NCBI GenBank assembly: GCA_937885175.1
Contig: CAKZZO010000007.1
Coordinates: 1-30,889 of the forward strand
Length of the DNA stretch: 30,889 nucleotides
Source of the DNA: an uncultured Treponema sp.
GTDB taxonomy: Bacteria > Spirochaetota > Spirochaetia > Treponematales > Treponemataceae
Direction of reading: 5' to 3'
The position numbers and the translations under genes are program-made. Below, in pieces: positions 1 through 7,980 of the stretch (positions within the stretch are counted from its first letter, which is position 1; each line of letters starts with the position of its first letter). Below the pieces are notes generated by a model that was not told the DNA's origin, searched no databases, and saw nothing but the letters and a program-made list of their open reading frames with translations.

Positions 1-108
1 ACACGCTGCAACGGTAGCCTTTTTGCTGCAACTACTTTTCATTTGTCCAGCCGATATGCAAGCACGATATCTATAATGCGTTTGCCCTGCCTAAATGCGT
101 CCTGTCTC

Positions 109-137
109 TTGAAAAAGCCGTCGCTTTCCGCTATAGT
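109..137 (+). promoter_or_regulatory. Promoter of tRNA-Leu
   Basis: TTGAAA at 109-114 and TATAGT at 132-137 are separated by 17 bases, a good sigma-70-type promoter. The expected start is about 143-145, just before the mature tRNA 5' end at 148. I see no convincing gene in bases 1-108. Confidence 0.7.
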
Positions 138-147
138 ATCTTTATCC

Positions 148-235
148 GCCGGGATGGTGGAATAGGTAGACACAAGGGACTTAAAATCCCTCGGAAGCGA
201 AAACCTCCGTGCCGGTTCGATTCCGGTTCCCGGCA
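148..235 (+). tRNA. tRNA-Leu (anticodon UAA)
   Basis: The acceptor stem GCCGGGA (148-154) pairs perfectly with TCCCGGC (228-234), followed by discriminator A at 235. The anticodon stem AGGGA/TCCCT encloses the loop CTTAAAA, which gives anticodon TAA and therefore decodes UUA leucine codons. The long variable arm (CGGAAGCGAAAACCTCCG) is the class II feature expected of tRNA-Leu. The T arm carries GGTTCGATTCC. The 3' CCA is not encoded and must be added after transcription. Confidence 0.97.
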
Positions 236-275
236 ATCCCTGTTTTTGCACAGTGCAGAGGCAGGGATTTTTTTT
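235..275 (+). terminator. Rho-independent terminator of tRNA-Leu
   Basis: The stem AATCCCTG (235-242) pairs with CAGGGATT (262-269), and the hairpin runs into eight T residues (268-275). It begins at the last base of the tRNA, so it ends the single-gene tRNA transcript before the next coding region. Confidence 0.85.
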
Positions 276-344
276 GCCATAAGTCACCCACAGAAGATAC
301 CGATATATAAATATAACAAAGTATTTAAAATTGGGGGTATCAGT

Positions 345-1067
345 ATGGAAGTTGCTTTTGTGACAAGAGAGCCGGATTTATGTGCTCTTTTTGCCGAGAG
401 GTTGGAGCAGGAAGGCATCAATTGCCGCGTTCAGTCGGATTTTCTTTCGTTTTTCCTGCAGTTGCAGAATGATTCCGTTCAGGCGGATTTGCTGGTATGT
501 GATTTTTGCGCATTCCGACATTTGATGATAGACTTTCTCGAAAGCCTGCAGAAAATGCAAAAGCATACTCCAGTCATTTTTTACAATGATCCTTATCCCT
601 GTGCAGAAAATCGGGTCAGCTACTGGATAAGTCAGAGTGAGCGTCTTTACGGCAATGAGGAATTCCATGGCTATATTCCGATATTTCAGATTTTAAGTGA
701 TTTGATTGAAGAACCTGCGATTCGTCCTCACATTTCGCTCCTCCGTCCGCCTCTGCCGCTTGCGGAAAGCCCATCCTTGCATGACGATGATGGCTCTGGC
801 TTTGACCTGAATACATTCCGTATCAGAAGCAAAATGCCGCCAACGATTTTTACGCTCTTTGAGTATTTTTACGGCAATCTGAGCAAGGAAATTTCCATAA
901 AGGATTTGTCACGCAGAATATCCAGCCAGCACTTTAAGGTTTCCATTCAAAAATCATCGGTATATTCCTATGTTTCGCGCTTGAAAAAATATATTCAGTC
1001 TGATGCGCTGAGTAATTTTACCATTATACGTACAGCCTTTGGCCGCTACAAAATGGTGCGCTGCTGA
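345..1067 (+). CDS. Receiver-like protein with C-terminal winged-helix segment (atypical response regulator)
   Basis: 240 residues. I chose the ATG at 345 because GGGGG (333-337) is well placed as a ribosome binding site; the frame is open further upstream but that part lies in the tRNA terminator. The N-terminal half (about 1-120) has the alternating pattern of a CheY-like receiver (MEVAFVTREPDL, then ADLLVCDF with a possible phospho-acceptor Asp), but the usual acidic pair after strand 1 and the conserved Lys are not clear. The C-terminal 90 residues (SVYSYVSRLKKYI, then FTIIRTAFGRYKMV) resemble the recognition helix and wing of OmpR/PhoB-type DNA-binding domains. The role is therefore probably transcription regulation, perhaps independent of phosphorylation. 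No histidine kinase gene is adjacent and the target is unknown. Confidence 0.6.
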   Translation: MEVAFVTREPDLCALFAERLEQEGINCRVQSDFLSFFLQLQNDSVQADLLVCDFCAFRHLMIDFLESLQKMQKHTPVIFYNDPYPCAENRVSYWISQSERLYGNEEFHGYIPIFQILSDLIEEPAIRPHISLLRPPLPLAESPSLHDDDGSGFDLNTFRIRSKMPPTIFTLFEYFYGNLSKEISIKDLSRRISSQHFKVSIQKSSVYSYVSRLKKYIQSDALSNFTIIRTAFGRYKMVRC

Positions 1068-1166
1068 CCTTGTGAATTTTTGTCGGACTGCACATATACA
1101 GCGATTTTTTGTAACAAAGTTTTTTCTCTAAGGTTTTATAAATGTAATGGACTTTAGCGTATCGCT

Positions 1167-1194
1167 TTGATATACTGTCATTATAGATTATAAA
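1167..1194 (+). promoter_or_regulatory. Possible promoter of the lipoprotein gene
   Basis: TTGATA (1167-1172) and TATAAA (1189-1194) are 16 bases apart in the AT-rich gap between the regulator and the lipoprotein gene. Other TATA-like hexamers (TATACT at 1171-1176) overlap, so the exact start is uncertain. Confidence 0.4.
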
Positions 1195-1214
1195 CAGTAG
1201 GGGATTCCTTTTTT

Positions 1215-1955
1215 ATGAAAAAATCAATGTTTCTTGTACTTGCTCTTTTTGCTTTTGCTGCAATCTTTACCGCTTGTAAATCAGCACCGATTGCTCTTGC
1301 CGATCATTCTCCCATTGCAGTCATCACTGTTGTTGGAAACCACTCCCTGCCCTGGAAGGAGGATGATGACCCCAATGCTGATACAGAAAAAGGACAGGAC
1401 GGTACGCTTACAACTTTGGTAAACAAACTGATTGGCGGCAATAACATTGAGTTTACTTCCGGTCAGGATCGCATTGATTATGCCTATGATGCCTTTAACA
1501 GCCTTCTGGAAGAAGTTGGCGGCTATGAAGTGGTTCCAAAGGAAACCGTTCAGAATTCAAGAGAATACCTCAATGCCCGTGAAAACATTTTTAATGTTCT
1601 GGAAGCAAGGGTTAAGGCCACCGGTACAAAGGACTTTATGAAGGCAGGTTCCATGAGGGGCCGCAGTTTTACAAAAGACATGGGGGCAAAAAGCCTTATC
1701 TTTGCTGAATTCAAGTTTCAGAAGACTAATGTCCGCGGAAACAAATGGACGGGGCAGGTTGCCGCAAGCGTAACAATGCGTGTGCGTGTTCTTGATGAAA
1801 ACGGCAAGGAACTGATTGACCGTGAATACTCAGCGGTCTCTCCCGATGCCCTGCAGATTTCCGGCCGTAAGTATGACAAGGATAGGCTTGTTGAGATGGT
1901 AAACGAAACTATCGACCTGACTATCAATAAATTCATTATGGATTATATCAGCTAA
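1215..1955 (+). CDS. Predicted lipoprotein of unknown function
   Basis: 246 residues. The N-terminus is a typical lipoprotein signal: MKKS, a hydrophobic stretch, then FTAC with the lipidated Cys at position 21, so the mature protein (from CKSAPI) should be tethered to a membrane facing the periplasm. The body is soluble and mixed alpha/beta. It includes an acidic region near residue 50 (KEDDDPNAD) and a strand-rich part around residues 160-215 (AKSLIFAEFKF, then VTMRVRVLDENGKELIDREY) that looks like the CsgG/LpoB-like lipoproteins seen in spirochaetes; this similarity is tentative. The stop is only 4 bases before the next gene, so the two are probably cotranscribed. The function cannot be read from the sequence. 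Confidence 0.75.
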   Translation: MKKSMFLVLALFAFAAIFTACKSAPIALADHSPIAVITVVGNHSLPWKEDDDPNADTEKGQDGTLTTLVNKLIGGNNIEFTSGQDRIDYAYDAFNSLLEEVGGYEVVPKETVQNSREYLNARENIFNVLEARVKATGTKDFMKAGSMRGRSFTKDMGAKSLIFAEFKFQKTNVRGNKWTGQVAASVTMRVRVLDENGKELIDREYSAVSPDALQISGRKYDKDRLVEMVNETIDLTINKFIMDYIS

Positions 1956-1959
1956 CCAT

Positions 1960-2670
1960 ATGGGGCAGCCGCGATTATACAGCCGCATTGACAGTGCGGT
2001 GTATGAATATGACATGCTTCCCGACGGTTGCCGGGTTCTTGTTGGCGCAAGCGGCGGAAAAGATTCTACGCTGTTAGTGGAATATTTTGCCAACCGCACC
2101 AAGCGCAGGACAGGCAGCCGTTTTTCTTTTTCCGCCGTCTATATGCAGAGTGATTTTGCGCCGCCCTTTAATGCTGAACTTGCCCAGCGTTTTGCAGACT
2201 GGAAGGTGGATTTTGCAACGCAAGAGGTAGATGTAATCGGTCGGCTCAAACCAGGGCGCAAGATGAACTGTTTCTGGTGCTCCATGCAGCGGCGCACGGA
2301 ACTGATTCGCTATGCCATGGCTCATGGTTACGACACGATTGCCCTGGGCCATCATCTGGATGACATTCTGGAAACGCTTTTGATGAATATGCTGATAAAG
2401 AGCACCCTATCCACCATGCCGCCTGTCGTCCAGTATGAAAAATATCCGCTGAGAATTATCCGCCCCCTCAGTTTTGTGCCGGTGGATATGATTGTGGAAC
2501 ATGCGGCGGAGCAGGGCTGGAAGTCCATGACCTGTACCTGTGCCTATCAGGATAATTCGGGCAGAAAGGAGATGCGCAGGCGGCTCGCAGAACTTACCGA
2601 TGGAGACGTGAACAAAAAAATGCACCTCTTCAATGCGCTCAAGGATATCCGAAAGGACTATCTTCCCTAG
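1960..2670 (+). CDS. TtcA-family tRNA thiolation protein (PP-loop ATPase)
   Basis: 236 residues. The ATP-pyrophosphatase P-loop SGGKDS is at 31-36. A CxxC pair (Cys104, Cys107) lies in the position of the iron-sulfur-binding CxxC of TtcA, and Cys192/Cys194 (TCTC) lie where TtcA has its third cluster-binding Cys. GHHLDDILETLLMNM (130-144) closely follows the family motif GHHxDDILxTLxxNM. TtcA makes 2-thiocytidine at position 32 of some tRNAs, activating the base with ATP and using a [4Fe-4S] cluster; the related TtuA thiolates position 54. The protein is shorter than E. coli TtcA, mainly at the ends. No strong ribosome binding site precedes the ATG at 1960, which suggests translation coupled to the lipoprotein gene. 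The exact tRNA target is inferred. Confidence 0.85.
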   Translation: MGQPRLYSRIDSAVYEYDMLPDGCRVLVGASGGKDSTLLVEYFANRTKRRTGSRFSFSAVYMQSDFAPPFNAELAQRFADWKVDFATQEVDVIGRLKPGRKMNCFWCSMQRRTELIRYAMAHGYDTIALGHHLDDILETLLMNMLIKSTLSTMPPVVQYEKYPLRIIRPLSFVPVDMIVEHAAEQGWKSMTCTCAYQDNSGRKEMRRRLAELTDGDVNKKMHLFNALKDIRKDYLP

Positions 2671-2698
2671 GGAAATGATGCTTTTCTCGCCCATTATC

Positions 2699-2859
2699 TA
2701 TAAGGTCAAATGTCAAGTTTCATGTTTTTAGCGTAACCAAGGTCATTCTGAACGCTGAAAGCGTGAAGAATCTATCTTGCATACCCTAAAATGACGGGAT
2801 TCTTCGGAACTTCATTTCTCAGAATGACTTTTTTGCCAAAACTTGAAAGTGAACCTATA
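2699..2859. repeat. 161-bp inverted-repeat element (MITE/REP-like)
   Basis: The whole intergenic block is an imperfect palindrome. The outer ends match in inverted orientation: TATAAGGTCA..TCAAGTTT on the left against TATAGGTTCA..TCAAGTTT on the reverse of the right end. Inside, GGTCATTCTGA (2741-2751) faces TCAGAATGACTT (2819-2830), and GAAGAATC (2765-2772) faces GATTCTTC (2798-2805). The inner GTCATTCTGA..GAAGAATC arrangement is a palindrome type often dispersed in bacterial genomes. There is no coding capacity. As RNA it would fold into a long hairpin between the TtcA-like gene and the next operon. Confidence 0.65.
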
Positions 2860-2875
2860 ATTTTTCTGAAAAAAC

Positions 2876-2884
2876 TGCTATAAT
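2876..2884 (+). promoter_or_regulatory. Extended -10 promoter of the 2902 operon
   Basis: TGC-TATAAT (2876-2884) is a perfect extended -10 element 18 bases before the start codon. No good -35 hexamer stands at the right distance, which is normal for extended -10 promoters. It lies just outside the right end of the inverted-repeat element. Confidence 0.55.
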
Positions 2885-2901
2885 GATACGATAATAAAGA
2901 T

Positions 2902-4320
2902 ATGGAAGAAAATAATTTTTCACAGACCGTTATTGAGGCTGTCGATGCAAAGGCAGAATGGTATGACCGTGAGGGGCTTCCAGATATATTGGAAAATTAC
3001 CGGCTCTTGCATACCTGTGTCAGGAACATTTTTGAATTTCTCTCCAAAAAGGCAATCATTACGCCTGATCCTTATAAACTGGATAAAAAAATCTCTGACA
3101 TCAATGCTCCGGAAGATACGCCTTTTACGGAAAACGAGCGTGCTCTTACCATGGGCATGCGTCTTTCTGACTATGAAAGCAATCTGGACTTTTTGTGTAA
3201 TTATTATAAATTCTCCATTTCAAACCTGAATATCGGTGCCATAAAGAAACTGGTTGCCCTGAACAACACTTTTTCCTGGACATCTCTTACGCCCAACAGC
3301 CCGAAAATCAATACCCGTGCTCTGGCAGAAATGATTCTTCGCGGAAGGCAGAACCTTGACGGCTTGACCAACAGTATGCTGACGGACAGTCTTACCAAGG
3401 CTTCCCATGCAATGCGGGATATTACCGAGCAGTTAAAGGAACTGACGGACTTTCAGCGTGAGTATTATAAGGGGCAGGTGCGAAAGGAGGTCATGGGACA
3501 TCCTCACTACAGCCTTCCCGAAGCATCTGCGTCTCCTTCGGCGGAATTGGCACAGATAAAAAAGATTTTTTCGTCTGCCATGGGCAAGGCTCCCTTCTAT
3601 AACGAATTGATTGAAGAAATCATTCAGGAAGACACTGCAGGAAACAAGGCTGAGATACAGGCGGCATTGCTCAAAAAACTGAATGTTGCAAAGGAAAACA
3701 AAGGCAAGAAAGTGGTGCAGGTTGATACCAAGGACATGATTATGGGTGCCCTGCGCGTTCTTGGTGCCATGCCTCCACAACTGGAAGCAGTTCAGCAAAA
3801 ATTGGATGAAAATCACGAAGTTTTGGAGAGTGAGCACAATTCTCTGATGGATAAAATCAAGCGTGCCCTCCGAAAGGCTTTTAATATTCCTGAAAAACCC
3901 CTTTTCTATCAGATTTTGATTTCTGACCCGGTTACCGATACTAAACGGCGTGAAAAACTCAATTTCCAGCAGTTTATGACAGAACTTGCCACAAGAACCC
4001 GTCGCTTTGCCGCGGCATGTGTAAAGGGGTCTCCCGGATATGAAAAGGTACAGGCTCAGCCCGAAGAGAAAATCCTTGAGTTTGTGAATGCTCAGCTTGC
4101 GGAGTCGAACAAAATGCTCAAAACCCTTCAGGGCTTGGATGATTTCTTTAAGCAGGCTGCCGCTCCTGAAAACAAAAACAAGGTAAAAGGCATAAAAATG
4201 GAACTGACTTCCATTAAAAATAACATCGTCAAGGCAAATCAGGTTCGTGCAGAATACCAGGCCTATGTGGAAGAAGCCGAACAGATGAAAAAACTGGGGA
4301 TTAACAACAATGAAATCTAA
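2902..4320 (+). CDS. Conserved-looking cytoplasmic helical protein of unknown function
   Basis: 472 residues and no signal peptide or membrane segment. Composition and pattern suggest an almost all-helical, charged cytoplasmic protein, with helices of coiled-coil character around residues 170-200 (ASHAMRDITEQLKELTDFQREYY) and 285-320, and again near the C-terminus. I recognise no catalytic motif. Its reading frame overlaps the start of the next gene, an exported OppA-like protein, by 11 bases, so the two are translationally coupled and probably made together, although nothing else links them functionally. The start at 2902 follows an extended -10 promoter closely and has only a weak ribosome binding site (AATAAAG). 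Confidence 0.7.
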   Translation: MEENNFSQTVIEAVDAKAEWYDREGLPDILENYRLLHTCVRNIFEFLSKKAIITPDPYKLDKKISDINAPEDTPFTENERALTMGMRLSDYESNLDFLCNYYKFSISNLNIGAIKKLVALNNTFSWTSLTPNSPKINTRALAEMILRGRQNLDGLTNSMLTDSLTKASHAMRDITEQLKELTDFQREYYKGQVRKEVMGHPHYSLPEASASPSAELAQIKKIFSSAMGKAPFYNELIEEIIQEDTAGNKAEIQAALLKKLNVAKENKGKKVVQVDTKDMIMGALRVLGAMPPQLEAVQQKLDENHEVLESEHNSLMDKIKRALRKAFNIPEKPLFYQILISDPVTDTKRREKLNFQQFMTELATRTRRFAAACVKGSPGYEKVQAQPEEKILEFVNAQLAESNKMLKTLQGLDDFFKQAAAPENKNKVKGIKMELTSIKNNIVKANQVRAEYQAYVEEAEQMKKLGINNNEI

Positions 4321-5866
4321 ACTGATTTTCGCAGCAGTGCTTTGCACTTGTCTTTTTGGCAGTCTTTTTGCTGAAGAAGTGCCAGACAGTGAAATGCAGC
4401 ATACCTTTGTAATGATTGGGGCAGACCATGCCTATGATTTGAACCCCTATACCGCAAATTACAGCGCGGAGGCACAGATTCTTACCGGCTTGTATGAAGG
4501 GCTCTATTCGTATGACCCCAAAACCCTTGATCCCGTTCCCGCATTGGCAAGTGACTATAAACTTTCCCGTAATAAAAAACGCTGGACATTTACTATTCGC
4601 CAGGGAGCGAAGTTCAGCAATGGAGAGCCTATAACCGCCTATTCCGTTAGGGATTCCTGGCTGACGCTTTTGGCAACAGAAGGCGCTCCCTATGCATCAT
4701 TGCTTGACCCCATACGGGGAGCAGAGGACTTCCGCATGGGAAGAATAAAGTCTGATGGAGTTGGAATCCTTGCCCGAGATGAAAAAACGCTGGTGGTGCA
4801 TCTGGAAATGCCTACGGCTCATTTGCAGCGCATTCTTTGCCATCATGCCTTTAGTATTGTGAGCAGCAAGGAAGGTGTTTACAGCGGAGCCTTTGTGCTT
4901 GCATCCAGCGAAAAAGGCAAACTGGAACTGAAAAAAAATCCAAACTACTGGGATGCGGAGCATGTCTATCTTCCTGCCATTACAATAGAAAGCAGTAATG
5001 ACCTGAAGGAAAATGCATGGAAAGTGAATACAGGACGAGCGGACTGGGTGAGCGGCATGGTGGAAACAGTTGCCGTGCTCAATAAAAACGCCATTCGCAT
5101 TGCGGCTGAGTACGGAACGGAATATCTTTTCTTTTCCTGCAAGAATGCCCCCTGGAATAATGCTGACTTTCGCAATGCCTTGATTGCCGCCGTGCCTTGG
5201 GCGGAACTGAGAAAAGATTCTCTGGTGCAGGCTACTACTTTGGTCTATCCGCTGGCAGGCTATCCTGCGGTTGAAGGACTGGAAGACACGTCGATTGAAG
5301 ACGCACAGGATTTGATGGCTCTGGCAAAGGAAAAGGCCGGTATGAGTGCAAATCAAAAACTGGAACTTACCTTTGGCATTACGGGAAGCCAGCGTATGAA
5401 AAAAGAGGTGGAGTTGCTCAAGGCCGCATGGGAACCCCTTGGCGTGGAAGTAAAGGTGCAGACAACGCCTGAAGAACGCTATCTTTTGAGCATCCCCTCA
5501 TGGAATGCAGATTTGTTCAGTTATTCATGGATTGGTGATTTTGCCGACCCCCTGGCTTTTCTGGAACTTTTCCGTGACGGTTCTACATTGAACCAGAGCA
5601 AGTGGCAAAACAAGGACTACAACCGCCTGCTTAAGGAAGCCGCCGAGACAAATGATGCCGTGGAACACAACAGGCTGCTGGCAGATGCAGAACGGATTCT
5701 TTTGGATGACGGCGTAGTGCTGCCGATTTCCCATTCTGTCTGCCTGCACGTGGTAAATCCCGCTACCGTAGGCGGCTGGTATACTAACGCACTGGACATC
5801 CATCCCTTTAAGTACATCTATTTTAGGGCAGATGTCAGCACAGTACCGAATATCGTAAGGCGATAG
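4310..5866 (+). CDS. OppA-like ABC transporter substrate-binding protein (family 5)
   Basis: 518 residues. The Sec signal peptide MKSKLIFAAVLCTCLFGSLFA is followed by EEVPDSEM; a Cys at 12 and one at 14 lie inside the hydrophobic core rather than in a clear lipobox, so it is probably a soluble periplasmic protein. The family signature is clear: DLNPYTANYSAEAQILTGLYEGL near residue 45, then WTFTIRQGAKFSNGEPITAYSV, and a late LFSYSWIGDFADPLAFLELF, all typical of peptide/nickel-binding SBP_bac_5 proteins. Such proteins capture oligopeptides for import by OppBCDF. No permease or ATPase genes are nearby, so it must use a transporter encoded elsewhere. It ends 6 bases from the convergent pncB gene, with no clear terminator between them. 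Confidence 0.88.
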   Translation: MKSKLIFAAVLCTCLFGSLFAEEVPDSEMQHTFVMIGADHAYDLNPYTANYSAEAQILTGLYEGLYSYDPKTLDPVPALASDYKLSRNKKRWTFTIRQGAKFSNGEPITAYSVRDSWLTLLATEGAPYASLLDPIRGAEDFRMGRIKSDGVGILARDEKTLVVHLEMPTAHLQRILCHHAFSIVSSKEGVYSGAFVLASSEKGKLELKKNPNYWDAEHVYLPAITIESSNDLKENAWKVNTGRADWVSGMVETVAVLNKNAIRIAAEYGTEYLFFSCKNAPWNNADFRNALIAAVPWAELRKDSLVQATTLVYPLAGYPAVEGLEDTSIEDAQDLMALAKEKAGMSANQKLELTFGITGSQRMKKEVELLKAAWEPLGVEVKVQTTPEERYLLSIPSWNADLFSYSWIGDFADPLAFLELFRDGSTLNQSKWQNKDYNRLLKEAAETNDAVEHNRLLADAERILLDDGVVLPISHSVCLHVVNPATVGGWYTNALDIHPFKYIYFRADVSTVPNIVRR

Positions 5867-5872
5867 GGGGCT

Positions 5873-7336
5873 TTACTTTATCCTTGCATTGATAAATTCC
5901 ATCTTTAGGTCTTTTGCCGCTTCTGTAAGGGAGACCTTGTAGATGTGGGGATTCAAAATGCGTTTGTATGAATCATCCAGTGTTTCCAGTTGCTTTACCA
6001 TGTTTTCACGGGCGAGGCGGAGCTGTTCTGCGGGCGGCAATTTTTTGTTTACCCGCTTTCCGTCTTTTACCATCTGGTGCAGCATGGGCTCAACTTTAGC
6101 TGCCTTGAATGCAAACTGCCGGTAATCTACGCCTGGGTGATAGTAGCGTCTTTCCTCTCCAGCCTCCAGTCTTTCGTCTGACAGGGCAAGAATGTCTGCC
6201 TTTGCCATGCCGTTTTCGTCAAAAAGACGGAATACATTCTTGATGCCGGGGTTGGTGTTCTTTTCGGGATTGTCGCTGAATTTCATGGTCGCCTTCATGG
6301 TGCCAGTTGCCTTGTCGTGGCGGGCGGCAAGTTTGTATACACCAGTAAATGATGCTTCGTTTCCGCCAGTGACCATGTGCGTGCCTACGCCCCAACTGTT
6401 AATGGGGGTATGCTGCTGTACCAGTGTTTCAATGATTTCTTCAGTAAGTTCATTTGAAACGGTGATGGTTGCCTGAGGAAAGCCCGCCTTGTCCAGTTCG
6501 CGGCGGACTTCGGTGGTGAGGTATGAAATGTCACCTGAGTCCAAACGGACGCCAAAATTCAGGCCTTTCTTGACCAGTTCGCTACCGGCGATGATTGCAT
6601 TTTTGATGCCGCTTCTGAGCGTGTCGTAGGTGTCAATCAAAAAGACTGTCTTGGTGGGGTAGAGTTCTGCATAGGCGCGGAATGCGTCCAGCTCTGAGGG
6701 ATAGGCCATAATCCATGAGTGAGCCATGGTTCCCATGACAGGGATGCCGTAGAGTTTTCCTGCCAGTGTGTTTGACGTGCCTGCGGCTCCTCCGATAAAG
6801 GATGCACGGGTTGCGCTCATGGCTCCGTCATTTCCCTGGGCGCGGCGGAGACCAAATTCCATGATTGAGCCTTTTTTGCTTGCCAGCCATACGCGGGCGG
6901 TCTTTGTTGCAATCAGACTCTGAAAATTGATGTGGTTCAGCACGAGTCCTTCCACAATCTGGGCTTCAATCAGGTTTGCATGGATGCGGATAATCGGTTC
7001 CTGGGGGAAAATGATTGAGCCTTCTTCAAAAGCGTACAGGTCGCCGTTAAAACGGAAATCCTTGAGGTAATCCAAGAAGCCCTGCTCAAACATGTTCTGT
7101 GCCTTTAAGTAGGCAATGTCTTCTTCGCTAAAAGTAAAGTCAGTAATTGCATCGAGCAAGGTATCAAGCCCTGCAAAGACTGAAAAACCTCCCTTAAAGG
7201 GTTGGCGGCGGAAGAACATGTCAAAAACCACCTGCTGGTTCATGTCATGCTTCCAGTAGCCCTGTGCCATAGTCAGTTCATAAAAATCGGTAAAAAGGGC
7301 ACTGTTAATGATACTGTTTTCAATTTTTTCTGCCAT
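5873..7336 (-). CDS. pncB: Nicotinate phosphoribosyltransferase
   Basis: 487 residues from the ATG at 7336-7334. The frame stays open 55 codons further upstream, but that stretch covers the promoter; the chosen start has AGAGG as ribosome binding site. The enzyme joins nicotinate to PRPP, with ATP, to give nicotinate mononucleotide in the NAD salvage pathway. Family motifs are TDFYELTMAQGYW near the N-terminus, EFGLRRAQGNDGAMSATRA and GTSNTLAGKLYGIPVMGTMAHSW in the middle (the latter with the His expected to be phosphorylated), then FLIDTYDTLRSGIKNAI and FGVRLDSGDISYL for the PRPP side. Length is normal for the bacterial/archaeal form. It is convergent with the OppA-like gene and divergent from mcsA. 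Confidence 0.95.
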   Translation of the reverse strand: MAEKIENSIINSALFTDFYELTMAQGYWKHDMNQQVVFDMFFRRQPFKGGFSVFAGLDTLLDAITDFTFSEEDIAYLKAQNMFEQGFLDYLKDFRFNGDLYAFEEGSIIFPQEPIIRIHANLIEAQIVEGLVLNHINFQSLIATKTARVWLASKKGSIMEFGLRRAQGNDGAMSATRASFIGGAAGTSNTLAGKLYGIPVMGTMAHSWIMAYPSELDAFRAYAELYPTKTVFLIDTYDTLRSGIKNAIIAGSELVKKGLNFGVRLDSGDISYLTTEVRRELDKAGFPQATITVSNELTEEIIETLVQQHTPINSWGVGTHMVTGGNEASFTGVYKLAARHDKATGTMKATMKFSDNPEKNTNPGIKNVFRLFDENGMAKADILALSDERLEAGEERRYYHPGVDYRQFAFKAAKVEPMLHQMVKDGKRVNKKLPPAEQLRLARENMVKQLETLDDSYKRILNPHIYKVSLTEAAKDLKMEFINARIK

Positions 7337-7352
7337 AAAGACCTCTGTCTCT

Positions 7353-7381
7353 ATTATAAAGACCCGCGCCTTTGTAGTCAA
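7353..7381 (-). promoter_or_regulatory. Promoter of pncB
   Basis: Reading the minus strand, TTGACT (7381-7376) and TATAAT (7358-7353) are separated by 17 bases. This is the best sigma-70 match in the window. The predicted start lies some 10 bases before the SD-preceded ATG, giving a short leader. Confidence 0.8.
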
Positions 7382-7426
7382 ATGGATAAAAAAGTGCTTT
7401 TTTACTTTCCGATTGGGCTTAAAATG

Positions 7427-7435
7427 TGTTATACT
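7427..7435 (+). promoter_or_regulatory. Extended -10 promoter of the mcsA-mcsB-clpC operon
   Basis: TGT-TATACT (7427-7435) lies 24 bases before the mcsA ATG. The -35 region (TTTCCG, 7407-7412) is weak. No tandem CtsR-type heptads are visible around it. Confidence 0.5.
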
Positions 7436-7458
7436 TATAGCATAGGTAAGGTGGGTTG

Positions 7459-7980
7459 ATGAACGAGACGCTTTGCGATTTTTGCCACACGAATAATGCA
7501 ATTTTTTTTATCGAACAGGTTAGCCCTCAGGGAAAGCGTAAGCTGAATCTCTGCATGGATTGTGCCGCCAAAAATGGTGTGACTCCTGACCCTCGGTCTA
7601 TCGAAAAAAATGTAGGCGGGCTCTTTGCGCAGCTGGCTAAAATCTCCAAAAAACTGGCGGAGGAAGAAAGCCGCGTCTGCCCTGTCTGTGGAACAAGTCT
7701 TGCCTTTATCAGGAAACAACGCATGGCAGGCTGTCCCGAATGTTATGCCATTTTTAAGGACGACATTCAGCAGATTCTCAAAAATCAGGGAGTGCAGGGG
7801 CAGTATACCGGCTCCATGCCCAACCGCCTGCGCAATTTCCGTTCCGTGCTGAACGACAGGATTGTCTTGCGCACCAAGCTGGAAGAATCCCTCAAAAAAG
7901 AAGACTACGAAAAAGCGGCGCTCTATCGTGACTACCTGCGTGCGCTGGAAAAATCCCGTGTGGCAGGCGGTGACCAATGA
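7459..7980 (+). CDS. mcsA: McsA, zinc-finger adaptor of the McsB/ClpC system
   Basis: 173 residues from the ATG at 7459, preceded by AAGGTGGG. Four CxxC knuckles are intact (Cys6/9, Cys32/35, Cys74/77, Cys92/95), as in firmicute McsA, where they bind zinc or heavy metals. A UVR domain follows at about 135-165 (LEESLKKEDYEKAALYRDYLRALE), the type that contacts ClpC or its partners. In Bacillus, McsA activates the arginine kinase McsB and helps deliver substrates to ClpCP. The gene overlaps mcsB by 4 bases (ATGA) and is the first gene of mcsA-mcsB-clpC. The ctsR repressor gene that heads this operon in Firmicutes is absent. Confidence 0.93.
   Translation: MNETLCDFCHTNNAIFFIEQVSPQGKRKLNLCMDCAAKNGVTPDPRSIEKNVGGLFAQLAKISKKLAEEESRVCPVCGTSLAFIRKQRMAGCPECYAIFKDDIQQILKNQGVQGQYTGSMPNRLRNFRSVLNDRIVLRTKLEESLKKEDYEKAALYRDYLRALEKSRVAGGDQ

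Noticed and set aside
39..287. Open frame of 82 codons on the minus strand
   Set aside because: It runs antisense through the whole tRNA-Leu and its terminator and has no ribosome binding site; such frames over tRNAs are a common artefact.
2704..2718. GGTCAAATGTCAAG, resembling a CtsR-type direct repeat
   Set aside because: Spacing and second half do not fit RGTCAAANANRGTCAAA, and it is part of the outer arm of the inverted-repeat element.
3433..4347. Long open frame (304 codons) on the minus strand
   Set aside because: It is antisense to the well-behaved helical protein at 2902-4320, its composition is rich in Phe/Leu/His as expected for a shadow frame, and it has no plausible start context.
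7376..7382. AGTCAAA, a possible CtsR half-operator upstream of mcsA
   Set aside because: There is no second heptad at the required spacing, and the bases are already explained as the -35 box of pncB on the other strand.
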